Positions 8,780 through 17,477 of a DNA stretch of 64,000 nt are shown one piece after another. Origin of the DNA: Microbacterium terrisoli (GTDB lineage Bacteria > Actinomycetota > Actinomycetes > Actinomycetales > Microbacteriaceae); contig NZ_CP133019.1 of NCBI RefSeq assembly GCF_030866805.1, positions 806,001 through 870,000 of the forward strand, in the 5' to 3' direction. The stretch's first letter is position 1. The number at the start of each line of letters is the position of its first letter. The notes below the pieces were generated by a model that worked only from the letters and a program-made list of their open reading frames with translations, was not told the origin of the DNA and ran no database searches. The translations under genes and the position numbers were made by a program.

Positions 8780-10371
8780 GCGGCGACGGTCGTTCGTCCC
8801 GCTCTGCTCACTCAGGGGCCGGAACACCCGAGGGCTTCGCTCGCTCAGCGGACTCCCGACAGAGTCCGGCGGTACTCGACCGACTTCGTGCCCTGCGGCA
8901 GGGCGACGCGCCCACGCACGGCGGTCGCGTGCTCGCGTACGTGTATGACTCCGGAGTGGACGACCTCGACGACCTCGCCGACGCGGCCGCCCAACTCGCA
9001 CGGCCGCTGAACGGGCTCGACCCGACCGTGTTCCCGTCGGTCGCGGCCATGGAGCGCGACCTCATCGGGTTCGTCCGCAGCGCCTTGCACGGCGGACGCG
9101 ACGTCGTCGGATCGGTCACCAGCGGCGGCACCGAGAGCTGCCTGCTGTCGGTGAAGACGGCGCGCGACCTGTGGCGGCGCGACCACCCCGCGTCGAGCGC
9201 GGCGGGACAGCGTCGGGATGCTGTCGCCGACGTCGCCACAGACGCGCAACGCGGCATCCGGCCCCGCCTGGTCGCACCCGCCACCGCCCATGCCGCGTTC
9301 CAGAAGGCCGCGCGGCTCTTCGACCTCGAGTGGGATCCGGTGCCGTGCCGGCCCGACGGCTCGGTCGCGGCATCCGATCTCATCGCGAAGCTCGGCGACG
9401 ACGTCGCCCTGGTCGTCGTCTCGGCCCCCGCCTACCCGAGCGGAGCGCTCGACCCGGTGCGCGAGATCGCGGCGGCGGCGCGCAGCCGCGGCATCTCGTG
9501 CCACGTCGACGCGTGCTTCGGCGGACTCGTGCTGCCGTGGTGGCCGGGCGTGGCCGCATGGGACTTCCGGGTTCCCGGGGTCACGAGCATCTCGGCCGAC
9601 CTGCACAAGTTCGGGTATGCGCCCAAGGGCGTCTCGGTGCTGCTGCATCGGGGCCGTCGCCGGCACCGCGCCCAGTTCTTCGCGACGACGCGGTGGCCGG
9701 GCTATCCCGTCGTGAACCCGACGCTGCTCGGGTCGAAGTCCGCATCGCCGCTGGCGGCGGCCTGGGCCATCGTCCAGCACCTCGGTGCGGACAGGTACGC
9801 CGACCTCGTCGCCTCGGTCGCACGGGTCGCGGCGCAGATCCGCGCCCGAGTGGCCAGCATTCCCGGGCTGATCGTGTGGGGCGAGCCGACGGGACCCGCC
9901 ATCGCCCTGATCGCCGACCCGTCGGTGCCGGCCGCGCAGCGCGTGGACCCGCACCGGCTCGCCGACGCGATGCTCGCCCGCGGCTGGCGCATCCAGCACC
10001 AGCCCGGGTTCGTGCAGACCGATGGAACCCGATTGCCGCGCAGCGTGCACCTGACGCTCACGCCGGTGCTTGAACGGACGCTGCCGCAGTTCTCGGCGGC
10101 GCTGGTCGAGGCATCCGACGCCGTCCGCGGACAGCCACCGGCCGATGCGCGCGCGCTGCTGGTCGCGATGCGCGCGCTCGGCTACGCGGGCGCGCACGCG
10201 CGGGTGCCGAGCCCGCGCGCGGCCTGGAGGCTGCTGCGCCTGGCCGGCGCCGCAGACGTCGGCGGCGCGCAGCCGATGGCGATGCTCATGGCCGTGATCG
10301 AGGGCCTGCCCGCCCCGGTGGCCGAGGCTCTGCTCACCGAGCTGCTCGCGCGGCTGTCCGAGCCGCGCTGA
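8776..10371 (+). CDS. PLP-dependent decarboxylase / sphingosine-1-phosphate-lyase-like enzyme
   Basis: 531 residues from GTG 8776, which overlaps the upstream stop as GTGA. The open frame extends further upstream but there it only shadows the transporter gene. Fold-type I PLP features are present: SVTSGGTESCLLSVK (cofactor phosphate region), SAPAYPSGALDPV, HVDACFGG with the Asp that contacts the pyridine nitrogen, and SADLHKFGYAPKG with the Schiff-base Lys at about residue 278. The HKFGYAPKG motif is typical of the DOPA-decarboxylase / S1P-lyase superfamily. The first ~40 residues are low-complexity. The substrate cannot be read from sequence; a C-C bond-cleaving or decarboxylating role on an imported compound is an inference from the transporter neighbour. 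Confidence 0.82.
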   Translation: MSGDGRSSRSAHSGAGTPEGFARSADSRQSPAVLDRLRALRQGDAPTHGGRVLAYVYDSGVDDLDDLADAAAQLARPLNGLDPTVFPSVAAMERDLIGFVRSALHGGRDVVGSVTSGGTESCLLSVKTARDLWRRDHPASSAAGQRRDAVADVATDAQRGIRPRLVAPATAHAAFQKAARLFDLEWDPVPCRPDGSVAASDLIAKLGDDVALVVVSAPAYPSGALDPVREIAAAARSRGISCHVDACFGGLVLPWWPGVAAWDFRVPGVTSISADLHKFGYAPKGVSVLLHRGRRRHRAQFFATTRWPGYPVVNPTLLGSKSASPLAAAWAIVQHLGADRYADLVASVARVAAQIRARVASIPGLIVWGEPTGPAIALIADPSVPAAQRVDPHRLADAMLARGWRIQHQPGFVQTDGTRLPRSVHLTLTPVLERTLPQFSAALVEASDAVRGQPPADARALLVAMRALGYAGAHARVPSPRAAWRLLRLAGAADVGGAQPMAMLMAVIEGLPAPVAEALLTELLARLSEPR

Positions 10372-10403
10372 GCCCGCCCGGCCGGCGCTCGCCGCCGTGG
10401 TCG

Positions 10404-10456
10404 AGTCGTCGCATATGGCGGGTGTTTCGCGGTTGAGGGGGCCATTTGCGCCGACT
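10404..10456. repeat. AGTCGGC-family intergenic dyad, copy 1
   Basis: AGTCGTCGCATATGGC (10404-10419) pairs with GCCATTTGCGCCGACT (10441-10456), with 2 mismatches in 16 and a 21-nt loop. It lies between the decarboxylase gene and guaB3. See the family finding. Confidence 0.7.
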
Positions 10457-10532
10457 GAACGCGGGCCGAACCCGCGCCGCGCACAGGGGCGGGATGCCGC
10501 GACGCGCGCACCGCGTGAAAACCGGGGCGGGA

Positions 10533-10538
10533 TAGGCT
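10533..10538 (+). promoter_or_regulatory. -10 box TAGGCT of guaB3
   Basis: Six nt separate it from GTG 10545, which supports that start over ATG 10551 two codons later. Confidence 0.6.
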
Positions 10539-10544
10539 GGGGGT

Positions 10545-11669
10545 GTGAGTATGGACATCGAGCTGGGCCGCGCGAAGCGCGCCCGTCGCGCGTACACGTT
10601 CGATGACATCGCGGTGGTGCCCTCGCGGCGCACGCGCAACCCCGAGGATGTCTCCACCGCCTGGGCGATCGACGCGTATCAGTTCGCCATCCCGGTGATC
10701 GGTGCGCCGATGGACTCGGTGGTCAGCCCCCAGACCGCGATCATGCTCGGTCGGCTCGGGGGCCTGGGCGTGCTCGACCTCGAGGGCCTGTGGACCCGGT
10801 ACGACGATCCCGAGCCGCTGCTGGTCGAGATCGCCGCGCTGGCGGATGCCGATGCCACCCGCCGCATGCAGCAGCTGTACTCCGAGCCGATCAAGCCCGA
10901 GCTGATCCGGGACCGGATCGCCGAGATCCGCGCGGCCGGGGTCACGGTGGCCGGTTCGCTGACCCCGCAGCGCACGCAGGAGCTGTACGAGACGGTCGTG
11001 GCCGCCGGCGTCGACCTGTTCGTGATCCGCGGCACCACCGTCTCGGCCGAGCATGTCTCTAGCGTCGCCGAGCCGCTGAACCTCAAGAAGTTCATCTACG
11101 ACCTCGACGTCCCCGTCATCGTGGGGGGTGCTGCCACCTACACCGCGGCGCTGCACCTCATGCGCACCGGCGCGGCGGGGGTCCTCGTCGGGTTCGGCGG
11201 GGGAGCTGCCTCCACCACCCGCGCGACCCTCGGCATCCATGTGCCCCCGGCCACCGCCGTGGCCGATGTCGCCGGCGCGCGTCGCGACTACATGGACGAG
11301 TCGGGCGGTCGCTATGTCCACGTGATCGCCGACGGCGGTGTGGGCACGTCGGGTGACATCGTCAAGGCGCTGGCCATGGGCGCCGATGCGGTCATGCTGG
11401 GCGTCGCCCTGGCCCGGGCCATCGATGCGCCCGGTCGCGGCTACCACTGGGGCGCTGAGGCGCACCACCCGCAGCTACCGCGCGGACGTCGGGTTCAGGT
11501 GGCACAGGTCGCTTCGCTCGAAGAGATCCTGTACGGGCCCGCGCCGGTCGCGGACGGCACCGCGAACCTCGTCGGCGCCCTGCGCAAATCGATGGCCACC
11601 ACCGGGTACTCCGACCTCAAGGAGTTCCAGCGGGTCGAGGTCGTCGTCGCCCCCTACGGCGTGGAATGA
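10545..11669 (+). CDS. guaB3: GuaB3 family IMP dehydrogenase-related protein
   Basis: 374 residues, beginning IELGRAKRARRAYTFDDIAVVPSRR and ending TTGYSDLKEFQRVEVVV, as in actinobacterial GuaB3 proteins. It has the IMPDH/GMPR TIM barrel, with APMDSVVSP near the N-terminus, GRYVHVIADGGVGTSGDIVK phosphate-binding residues and GADAVMLG, but no CBS (Bateman) pair. The loop that carries the catalytic Cys in classical IMPDH reads GGGAASTTRATLG, with Ser at the aligned position; as far as I recall this is normal for the GuaB3 subgroup. The role is in guanine nucleotide metabolism, in keeping with guaA downstream. The stop overlaps the start of the SURF1 gene (ATGA). Confidence 0.88.
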   Translation: MSMDIELGRAKRARRAYTFDDIAVVPSRRTRNPEDVSTAWAIDAYQFAIPVIGAPMDSVVSPQTAIMLGRLGGLGVLDLEGLWTRYDDPEPLLVEIAALADADATRRMQQLYSEPIKPELIRDRIAEIRAAGVTVAGSLTPQRTQELYETVVAAGVDLFVIRGTTVSAEHVSSVAEPLNLKKFIYDLDVPVIVGGAATYTAALHLMRTGAAGVLVGFGGGAASTTRATLGIHVPPATAVADVAGARRDYMDESGGRYVHVIADGGVGTSGDIVKALAMGADAVMLGVALARAIDAPGRGYHWGAEAHHPQLPRGRRVQVAQVASLEEILYGPAPVADGTANLVGALRKSMATTGYSDLKEFQRVEVVVAPYGVE

Positions 11670-12538
11670 CAGCACCGAAGGCTCCCACGAACGAGGGCCC
11701 CGGGCTCCCCGACGTTCCCGAGGTTTTCCCCCCGACGCTGCGCGAGGTCATGCTGCGTCCGCGATGGCTGGCCATGCTCGGGCTGTGTCTCGTGGTCGCG
11801 GGGGTGTTCGCCTGGCTCGGGCAATGGCAGTTGGGCCGCGCGCTGGACACGAGCGCGACCACGCCCGGCGAGACCGAGACGGTGGAGCCGATCGACCAGG
11901 TCGTGCAGCCCGGGGCGTACCTGAATGCTCCGCTGGTGGGCCAGAAGGCGAAGGTCAGCGGAAAGTTCGTCCCCGAGGACTTCCTCGTTGTCGATGACCG
12001 CCTCAACGACGGCGTGCCCGGTTACTGGGTCACCGGCCAGTTCCGCGTGGATGCCGCGACCCCCACCTCGATCGCGGTCGCGGTGGGATGGGCGCCCACG
12101 GCGCTGAAAGCGCAGGATGCGGCATCCACCCTCGCCGCGCAGGACCCGCAGACGATGACCCTGACCGGCCGCCTGATCTCGGATGAGGGGCCGAAGGTTC
12201 CGCCGCGCGATGACCCGAAGGCGATCACCTCGATGTCGACGGCGGCGCTGCTGTCGCGCTGGCACGACATCCAGGGACTCGACGTCTACCGGCCGTACAT
12301 GACGGCGGCCGCGCCCCTGGGCGGACTGGACGCGATCGCGTCGCCCCGCCCGGCCGACGGCGGCGGACTGAACTGGCTGAACCTCTTCTACGCCGCCGAA
12401 TGGGCGGTGTTCGCCGGCTTCGCGTTCTACCTCTGGTATCGCCTCGCCAAAGACGCGTGGGAGAAAGAAGTCGAGGAGATGCAGGATGCCGCGGCGGCGG
12501 CATCCTGTCCCGACGAGGACCCGGAGTCCCACAGGTAG
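11666..12538 (+). CDS. SURF1 family membrane protein
   Basis: 290 residues with one membrane segment near residues 30-50 (WLAMLGLCLVVAGVFAWLG), followed by the SURF1 signature GQWQLGRA, and a second near residues 240-258 (NLFYAAEWAVFAGFAFYLW). Between them lie V-x-G-x-F (VSGKFVPEDFLVVDDR), PGYWVTGQFR, VAVGWAP and the GLDVYRPYMT region. SURF1 proteins assist cytochrome oxidase (aa3) assembly, probably heme a insertion. It is translationally coupled to guaB3 through ATGA, an association common in Actinobacteria. The final Ala/Glu-rich tail is variable. Confidence 0.87.
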   Translation: MTAPKAPTNEGPGLPDVPEVFPPTLREVMLRPRWLAMLGLCLVVAGVFAWLGQWQLGRALDTSATTPGETETVEPIDQVVQPGAYLNAPLVGQKAKVSGKFVPEDFLVVDDRLNDGVPGYWVTGQFRVDAATPTSIAVAVGWAPTALKAQDAASTLAAQDPQTMTLTGRLISDEGPKVPPRDDPKAITSMSTAALLSRWHDIQGLDVYRPYMTAAAPLGGLDAIASPRPADGGGLNWLNLFYAAEWAVFAGFAFYLWYRLAKDAWEKEVEEMQDAAAAASCPDEDPESHR

Positions 12539-12541
12539 ACT
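12536..12541 (+). promoter_or_regulatory. -10 box TAGACT of the DUF3817 gene
   Basis: The first three bases are the TAG stop codon of the SURF1 gene, so terminator codon and promoter share bases. Spacing to ATG 12548 is 6 nt. Confidence 0.55.
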
Positions 12542-12547
12542 GGCACC

Positions 12548-13015
12548 ATGCCCCTGGCCCCGAAGCTGGCGTCTTTTCCTGCCATCCGTGGCGCACTGAC
12601 GTTCTATCAGATCTGCTCCATCATCACCGGTACCTTCCTGCTGCTGCTGGTCGGTGAGATGGTGATGAAATACGGGTTCGGCTACGAGCTCTTCCTCGGC
12701 GGGTCGGGCGGCTTCCTCTTCTTCTCGCCGGTCGCGCCCAGCGGCGAGTCGACCGGCGACGGCCTGAACGTGAACATGACGATCCTCGTCGTGCACGGGT
12801 GGTTCTACGTCGTCTACCTGTTCAGCTGCTTCCGCGTGTGGAGCCTGATGCGCTGGCAGCTCTGGCGCTTCATCATGCTGGCCGCCGGTGGTGTCGTGCC
12901 CTTCCTCTCGTTCATCATGGAAGCCATCGTCGCCCGCGACGTCAAGCACTACCTCGCCGATCGTGAGGCTGCGGCATCCGATTCCCCGACCCCCGCCTCT
13001 GAAGGAGCACGGTGA
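12548..13015 (+). CDS. DUF3817 family integral membrane protein
   Basis: 155 residues with three or four hydrophobic segments ([58 protein letters not shown]) and the conserved HGWFYVVYL and RVWSL pattern of the family found beside guaA in Microbacteriaceae. Function is unknown. The stop overlaps the GTG start of guaA (GTGA), so the two are probably co-transcribed. A glycine-rich extracytoplasmic insertion ([20 protein letters not shown]) lies between helices one and two. Confidence 0.8.
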   Translation: MPLAPKLASFPAIRGALTFYQICSIITGTFLLLLVGEMVMKYGFGYELFLGGSGGFLFFSPVAPSGESTGDGLNVNMTILVVHGWFYVVYLFSCFRVWSLMRWQLWRFIMLAAGGVVPFLSFIMEAIVARDVKHYLADREAAASDSPTPASEGAR

Positions 13016-14628
13016 CCGACACCTCCGCATCTGCCGACGACCAGACCGCGGGGCTCGACACCGCGCAGCGACCGGTGCTCGTCGTCGATTTCGGCGCACA
13101 GTACGCCCAGCTGATCGCGCGTCGCGTGCGCGAGGCCGGCGTCTACAGCGAGATCGTGCCGCATGACGCGACCGCCGCCGACATCGCCGCGCGCAACCCT
13201 GTCGGGATCATCCTCACCGGTGGCCCCTCGTCGGTGTACGAGCAGGGTGCTCCGCGGCTGGACCCGGGTGTGTTCGACCTCGGCGTGCCGACCCTGGGCA
13301 TCTGCTACGGCTTCCAGATCATGGCCCAGGCCCTCGGCGGCCGCGTGGCCAACACGGGGCTGCGCGAGTACGGGGCGACCGATGCCACGATCACGGGCGA
13401 GCCCGGCGTGCTGCTGGAAGGCACACCCGCCGCGCAGAACGTGTGGATGAGTCACGGCGACCAGGTCGCCGAAGCGCCCGAGGGCTTCACGGTGCTGGCC
13501 AGGACGGCGGCCACCGACGTCGCCGCCTTCAGCAACGTTGAGCGGGGCCTGTACGGCGTGCAGTGGCATCCCGAGGTCAAGCACTCCACGCACGGTCAGC
13601 GCGTGATCGAGAACTTCCTGCACCGCGCGGCCGGTCTTGCCGCCGACTGGAACAGCGACAACGTCATCGCCGAGCAGGTCGAGCGCATCCGCGCCCAGGT
13701 GGGCGATGCGCGCGTCATCTCCGCGCTGTCGGGCGGCGTCGACTCGGCCGTGTCGACCGCACTCGTGCACAAGGCGATCGGCGACCAGCTCACCGCCGTC
13801 TTCGTCGACCACGGACTGCTGCGCAAGGGCGAGCGCGAACAGGTCGAGCACGATTACGTCGCCTCGACGGGTGTGCGCCTGATCACCGTCGACGCGGCAG
13901 ACACGTTCCTCGGGCACCTCGCCGGGGTCACCGACCCCGAAGAGAAGCGCAAGGTCATCGGTCGCGAGTTCATCCGCGCGTTCGAGAAAGTGCAGCGCGA
14001 TCTGGTCGCCGAGGCAGAAGCAGCGGGCGGCGCGCCGATCAAGTTCCTCGTGCAGGGCACTCTCTACCCCGACGTGGTCGAGTCCGGCGGCGGCAGCGGC
14101 ACCGCGAACATCAAGAGCCACCACAACGTGGGCGGGCTGCCCGACGACCTCGACTTCGAGCTCATCGAACCGCTGCGCACCCTGTTCAAAGACGAGGTGC
14201 GCGCGATCGGGCGCGAACTCGGCATTCCCGAGGGGATCGTCGGCCGTCAGCCGTTCCCGGGGCCGGGCCTCGGCATCCGGATCATCGGGGAGGTGACCCG
14301 CGAACGACTCGAGATCCTGCGCGAAGCCGACGCGATAGCCCGCCAGGAGCTGACCGCGGCGGGCCTGGACGGCGAGATCTGGCAGTGCCCGGTCGTGCTG
14401 CTGGCCGATGTGCACTCGGTGGGCGTGCAGGGCGATGGTCGCACGTACGGGCACCCGATCGTGCTGCGCCCGGTCTCGAGCGAGGATGCGATGACCGCCG
14501 ACTGGACGCGCCTGCCGTACGACGTGCTGGCGCGGATCTCGAACCGCATCACGAACGAGGTGCGAGAGATCAACCGCGTGACTCTCGATGTGACGAGCAA
14601 GCCCCCGGCCACGATCGAGTGGGAGTAG
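13012..14628 (+). CDS. guaA: GMP synthase (glutamine-hydrolysing)
   Basis: 538 residues, the normal length for GuaA, converting XMP to GMP with ATP and glutamine. The N-terminal class I amidotransferase shows GICYGFQIM with nucleophile Cys98 and the catalytic His-Glu in QWHPEV. The central ATP-pyrophosphatase domain has the P-loop SGGVDSAV and [11 protein letters not shown]. The C-terminal dimerisation/XMP domain ends [16 protein letters not shown] and KPPATIEWE. It starts at GTG, coupled to the DUF3817 gene. Together with guaB3 this gives the last steps of GMP synthesis. Confidence 0.97.
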   Translation: MTDTSASADDQTAGLDTAQRPVLVVDFGAQYAQLIARRVREAGVYSEIVPHDATAADIAARNPVGIILTGGPSSVYEQGAPRLDPGVFDLGVPTLGICYGFQIMAQALGGRVANTGLREYGATDATITGEPGVLLEGTPAAQNVWMSHGDQVAEAPEGFTVLARTAATDVAAFSNVERGLYGVQWHPEVKHSTHGQRVIENFLHRAAGLAADWNSDNVIAEQVERIRAQVGDARVISALSGGVDSAVSTALVHKAIGDQLTAVFVDHGLLRKGEREQVEHDYVASTGVRLITVDAADTFLGHLAGVTDPEEKRKVIGREFIRAFEKVQRDLVAEAEAAGGAPIKFLVQGTLYPDVVESGGGSGTANIKSHHNVGGLPDDLDFELIEPLRTLFKDEVRAIGRELGIPEGIVGRQPFPGPGLGIRIIGEVTRERLEILREADAIARQELTAAGLDGEIWQCPVVLLADVHSVGVQGDGRTYGHPIVLRPVSSEDAMTADWTRLPYDVLARISNRITNEVREINRVTLDVTSKPPATIEWE

Positions 14629-14667
14629 TCCGCGGGATGCTCCGATGTCTGTGAGGGCAGGGGCGGG

Positions 14668-14673
14668 CAGGAT
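14668..14673 (+). promoter_or_regulatory. -10 box CAGGAT of the glycosyltransferase gene
   Basis: Six nt upstream of GTG 14680. The first base departs from TANNNT, but the ligase gene at 33366 has the same variant and spacing. Confidence 0.45.
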
Positions 14674-14679
14674 GGACGT

Positions 14680-16101
14680 GTGACCCAGCCCGAGCACTCC
14701 CTTCCCGATGCCGCCTATCTCGTGCTCGCCAGTCGCGTCGCGCCGGCGCTGGACGGCGGCTTCGCCGTGGCCGTGCCGAGCAGGGTCACCCAGCTCGCGG
14801 CGGCCGGGGCGCGGCATCCCGTGCTGTTGACGGTGGATGCTGCAGACCCGGCCACGCACGCGCAGTGGCGGGACGAACTCGTCGCCCGCGGGTTGCTGCC
14901 GGATGCTGCAGCATGGCGCAACCTGTTCGACGACGCCATCGCCGATCCGTCGTGGCTGCGCTCTGCTGCCCAGCAGGGCGCGGACGCACCGGCGGCGCAT
15001 GAGCAGGGCGCGGCGGATCCGCAGCGCGACTACCGGCAGATTCGGGATGCCGCGGCCCGGCCACTGATCGAGCTGCCGGTGATCGAGAACGACCCGGCGT
15101 GGCACCTGACCGACGCGCCGGTCGTCGTGCATGCGGCGGAAGGCGGACCCGAGGCTGACCGTGTGCTGGCCGGATTCCGCGGCCTGTATCGTGCGTGGCT
15201 CGGGCACGTGATCGCCGAACTCCGCCGCGATGACCCGCAGCGCGTCGTCGTGGTGATCTGCGAGTCCCGGCAGGTGGGCGAGCTGCTCGTGGACTGGGAC
15301 GACCCGAACGTGCGACTCGTGCACACCGTGCACAACTCGCATCTGCCGGCGCCCTACGACGACCCGGCAGCGGCTCTCGCGCCGCCGTGGCAGCGATGGC
15401 TCGAGCACGTGCACGCGTATGACGCCGTGCTGTGGCCTACCCAGGCTCAGCTGGACGATGTCGCCGACAGGTTCGGCGTCGACGAAGGTTTTCGGGTGGT
15501 GCCCTCGCCGATCGACCTCGGACCCGAGCCCGGTTCCCCACGGGCGGGGGCGCGTGTGGTGATGGTGGGCCGGCTCGCCGATCAGAAGCGGGTGGACCGT
15601 GCCGTCGACGCGTTCGCGCGCGTGCACGCCGCCGTGCCCGAGGCGACGCTCGACATCTACGGAGACGGCCCGCTGCGCGAGCGGCTGCAGCAGCAGATCG
15701 ACGAGCAGAAACTGGCGGATGTCGTGCACCTGCGCGGTGCCGTCGACCCCGCCGCTCGCGATGCCGCGTTCGAGGCGGCGACGCTCATGCTCGTCTCGGC
15801 GGCGTTCGAGGGACAGGGACTGTCGATCGCCGAGGCGCTGGCGCGGGGCCTTCCGGTCGTGTCGTTCGACGCGAAGTACGGCCCGCGCGAGGTGATCGGC
15901 CAGGGCGGCGTGCTGGTGCCCCGCGGCGATGTCGACGCTCTCGCCGATGCGGTGATCGCGATGCTGCGCGACCCGGAGCGTGCCGCGGCGCTGGCGCGCG
16001 CCGCGCGCGAGGCGGCCCGGCGCTTTGCGCCTGGGGCCGTGCGCCCCGCGCTCGTCGAGGCGCTCACGGCCGCGCTGCGGCATCCTTCCCGACGCGCCTG
16101 A
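14680..16101 (+). CDS. Glycosyltransferase, GT4-like (GT-B fold)
   Basis: 473 residues. The C-terminal half is a standard GT4 domain: VMVGRLADQKRVDRAVDAFA, LDIYGDGPLRERLQQQI, VVHLRGAVDP and FEGQGLSIAEALARGLPVVS, followed by KYGPREVIGQGGVLVP. The FEGQGLSIAEAL stretch corresponds to the nucleotide-sugar E-x7-E motif. The pattern resembles poly(glycerol-phosphate) alpha-glucosyltransferases and other cell-wall or glycolipid transferases. The N-terminal half (about 1-270) is less conserved and includes VRLVHTVHNSHLPAPY. Sugar donor and acceptor are unknown. Confidence 0.8.
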   Translation: MTQPEHSLPDAAYLVLASRVAPALDGGFAVAVPSRVTQLAAAGARHPVLLTVDAADPATHAQWRDELVARGLLPDAAAWRNLFDDAIADPSWLRSAAQQGADAPAAHEQGAADPQRDYRQIRDAAARPLIELPVIENDPAWHLTDAPVVVHAAEGGPEADRVLAGFRGLYRAWLGHVIAELRRDDPQRVVVVICESRQVGELLVDWDDPNVRLVHTVHNSHLPAPYDDPAAALAPPWQRWLEHVHAYDAVLWPTQAQLDDVADRFGVDEGFRVVPSPIDLGPEPGSPRAGARVVMVGRLADQKRVDRAVDAFARVHAAVPEATLDIYGDGPLRERLQQQIDEQKLADVVHLRGAVDPAARDAAFEAATLMLVSAAFEGQGLSIAEALARGLPVVSFDAKYGPREVIGQGGVLVPRGDVDALADAVIAMLRDPERAAALARAAREAARRFAPGAVRPALVEALTAALRHPSRRA

Positions 16102-16141
16102 GCGCTCTCACATCGCGGTCGTTCGTCGCTGCGGCCCACGC

Positions 16142-16858
16142 TCAACGAGCGGCGGCCCGGCGCACTTCTTCGACGATGCGCTCGGGCGTGCCGTGCCAGG
16201 GTGTGCCGTGCCCCGGCAGCACCCAGTCGGCGTCGAGGTGCGCGATCCGGTCGAGGGATGCCAGCGCCTGCGCGGGATCGTCGGTGAAGGGTGCCGGAGC
16301 CGGGCCGGCTGTGCCGGTGAGCACGTGGCGGGTCGTGAGGCCATCCCCGACGAAGACCGCGCGCACTAGCGGCGAGTACACCGAGATGCTGCCGGGGGAG
16401 TGCCCGGGCGTGGAGATCACGCGCGGGGCACCGGGCAGGTCGAGCTCGTCGCCGTCGTGCACGTCGACCAGTTCGGTCAGCCACGTCGTGCGCATTCCGC
16501 CCTTCCGGATGCTGTAGGCGACGAAGCCGACGAGGGCGCCGATCTTCATCGTGCCCCACTCGGTCTTGGGTGTCTTGCCACCGCGCGCGCGGTCGGCGTC
16601 GGCCCCGTGCACATAGACCGGTGCGCCGGTCTCGCGTCGCAGACGCTCCGCGAATCCGACGTGGTCCGAGTCACCGTGGGTGAGGATCAGACCCCGGATG
16701 TCGGTGAGTGACCGACCCATCGTGTGCAGTTCGTCTTGCAGGTCGTTCCAGTGTCCGGACAGGCCAGCGTCGATCACGGTGATGCCGTCGGCGGTCACGA
16801 TCAGATAGGCGGCGATGATGTCGTTGCCGATGCGGTGCAGGTGCGGTGCGAGTTCCAT
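16142..16858 (-). CDS. MBL-fold metallohydrolase
   Basis: 238 residues from ATG 16858, which has a GGGAG ribosome-binding sequence; an ATG 24 nt upstream is possible but lies only about 4 nt from the likely -10. Metallo-beta-lactamase-fold motifs are LILTHGDSDHVGF (motif 2, HxDxDH instead of HxHxDH), STPGHSPGS (His), VFVGDGL (Asp) and LPGHGTPW (His). The Asp in place of the second motif-2 His may alter the first metal site. Enzymes like this hydrolyse esters, lactones or thioesters; the substrate is unknown. It is divergent from a TetR regulator across shared promoter sequence, so regulation by that protein is likely. Confidence 0.8.
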   Translation of the reverse strand: MELAPHLHRIGNDIIAAYLIVTADGITVIDAGLSGHWNDLQDELHTMGRSLTDIRGLILTHGDSDHVGFAERLRRETGAPVYVHGADADRARGGKTPKTEWGTMKIGALVGFVAYSIRKGGMRTTWLTELVDVHDGDELDLPGAPRVISTPGHSPGSISVYSPLVRAVFVGDGLTTRHVLTGTAGPAPAPFTDDPAQALASLDRIAHLDADWVLPGHGTPWHGTPERIVEEVRRAAAR

Positions 16859-16876
16859 GACGTCTCCCGATGTCGA

Positions 16877-16922
16877 TTGCATGGCTACGATAAGTAGCTA
16901 TGATGGCTTATGTCAATAGCCA
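16877..16922. promoter_or_regulatory. Divergent overlapping promoters and candidate TetR operator
   Basis: For the minus-strand MBL gene: TTGACA (16911-16916) and TATCGT (16887-16892), 18-nt spacer. For the plus-strand TetR gene: TTGCAT (16877-16882) and TATGAT (16899-16904), 16-nt spacer. Dyads within it are ATGGCTA (16881-16887) with TAGCCAT (16916-16922) and GCTAC/GTAGC flanking GATAA. A repressor bound here would block both promoters. Confidence 0.6.
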
Positions 16923-16949
16923 TCGTGAAGACCTCGTGAGGAGAGTGTC

Positions 16950-17477
16950 GTGCCCACACCCGAGCGCACGTCTCAGCGCCAGATCGTCGACGCCGCCCGT
17001 GATCTGCTCGAGGAGGGGGGACCGGCGGCGGTCACCATGCAGGCCGTCGCCACTCGCGTCGGCGTGCGTGCGCCGTCGCTGTACAAGCGGGTGCGCGACC
17101 GAGACGCACTGCTGGAGCTCGTGGTGCGCGCGAACGCCGACGAGCTCGCTGATCGGCTCGGTGCATCGGACTGTATGCTGGCGGCGCTGGCGCGTGCCTA
17201 TCGGGCCTTCGCCCATGATCGGCCGGAGGGTTTCCGGCTCATCTTCGCGGGGGATGCCGCGTCCGACGAGAAGAGGCGCGCCGTCGAGCCGGTCCTGCGC
17301 GCCGCGCGCGACGCCGTCGGTGACGAGCACGCGCTCGAGGAAGCACGCCTGGTGACCGCGTGGGCGACAGGATTCATCAGCATGGAGCTGGCCGGAGCCT
17401 TCCGACTGGGCGACGGCATCGACGCCGCCTTCGATTACGGACTCGCGCGCCTGACCGGTCAGGCCCAGGGGTCGTAG
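16950..17477 (+). CDS. TetR/AcrR family transcriptional regulator (WHG-type)
   Basis: 175 residues from GTG 16950, preceded by GAGGAGAG. The N-terminal helix-turn-helix reads RQIVDAARDLLEEGG through VTMQAVATRVGVRAPSLYKR. The C-terminal half (AYRAFAHDRPEGFRLIF, ATGFISMELAGAFRLG) matches the TetR_C WHG ligand-binding domain. It probably controls itself and the divergent MBL hydrolase. It ends in a 19-bp convergent overlap with the LigD-type polymerase gene. Confidence 0.85.
   Translation: MPTPERTSQRQIVDAARDLLEEGGPAAVTMQAVATRVGVRAPSLYKRVRDRDALLELVVRANADELADRLGASDCMLAALARAYRAFAHDRPEGFRLIFAGDAASDEKRRAVEPVLRAARDAVGDEHALEEARLVTAWATGFISMELAGAFRLGDGIDAAFDYGLARLTGQAQGS

Noticed and set aside
12949..16083. 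A 1044-codon open frame on the minus strand opposite guaA and the glycosyltransferase
   Set aside because: It is antisense to two clearly homologous genes, its composition is Arg/His-rich as expected from GC-skewed shadow frames, and it has no domain I recognise.
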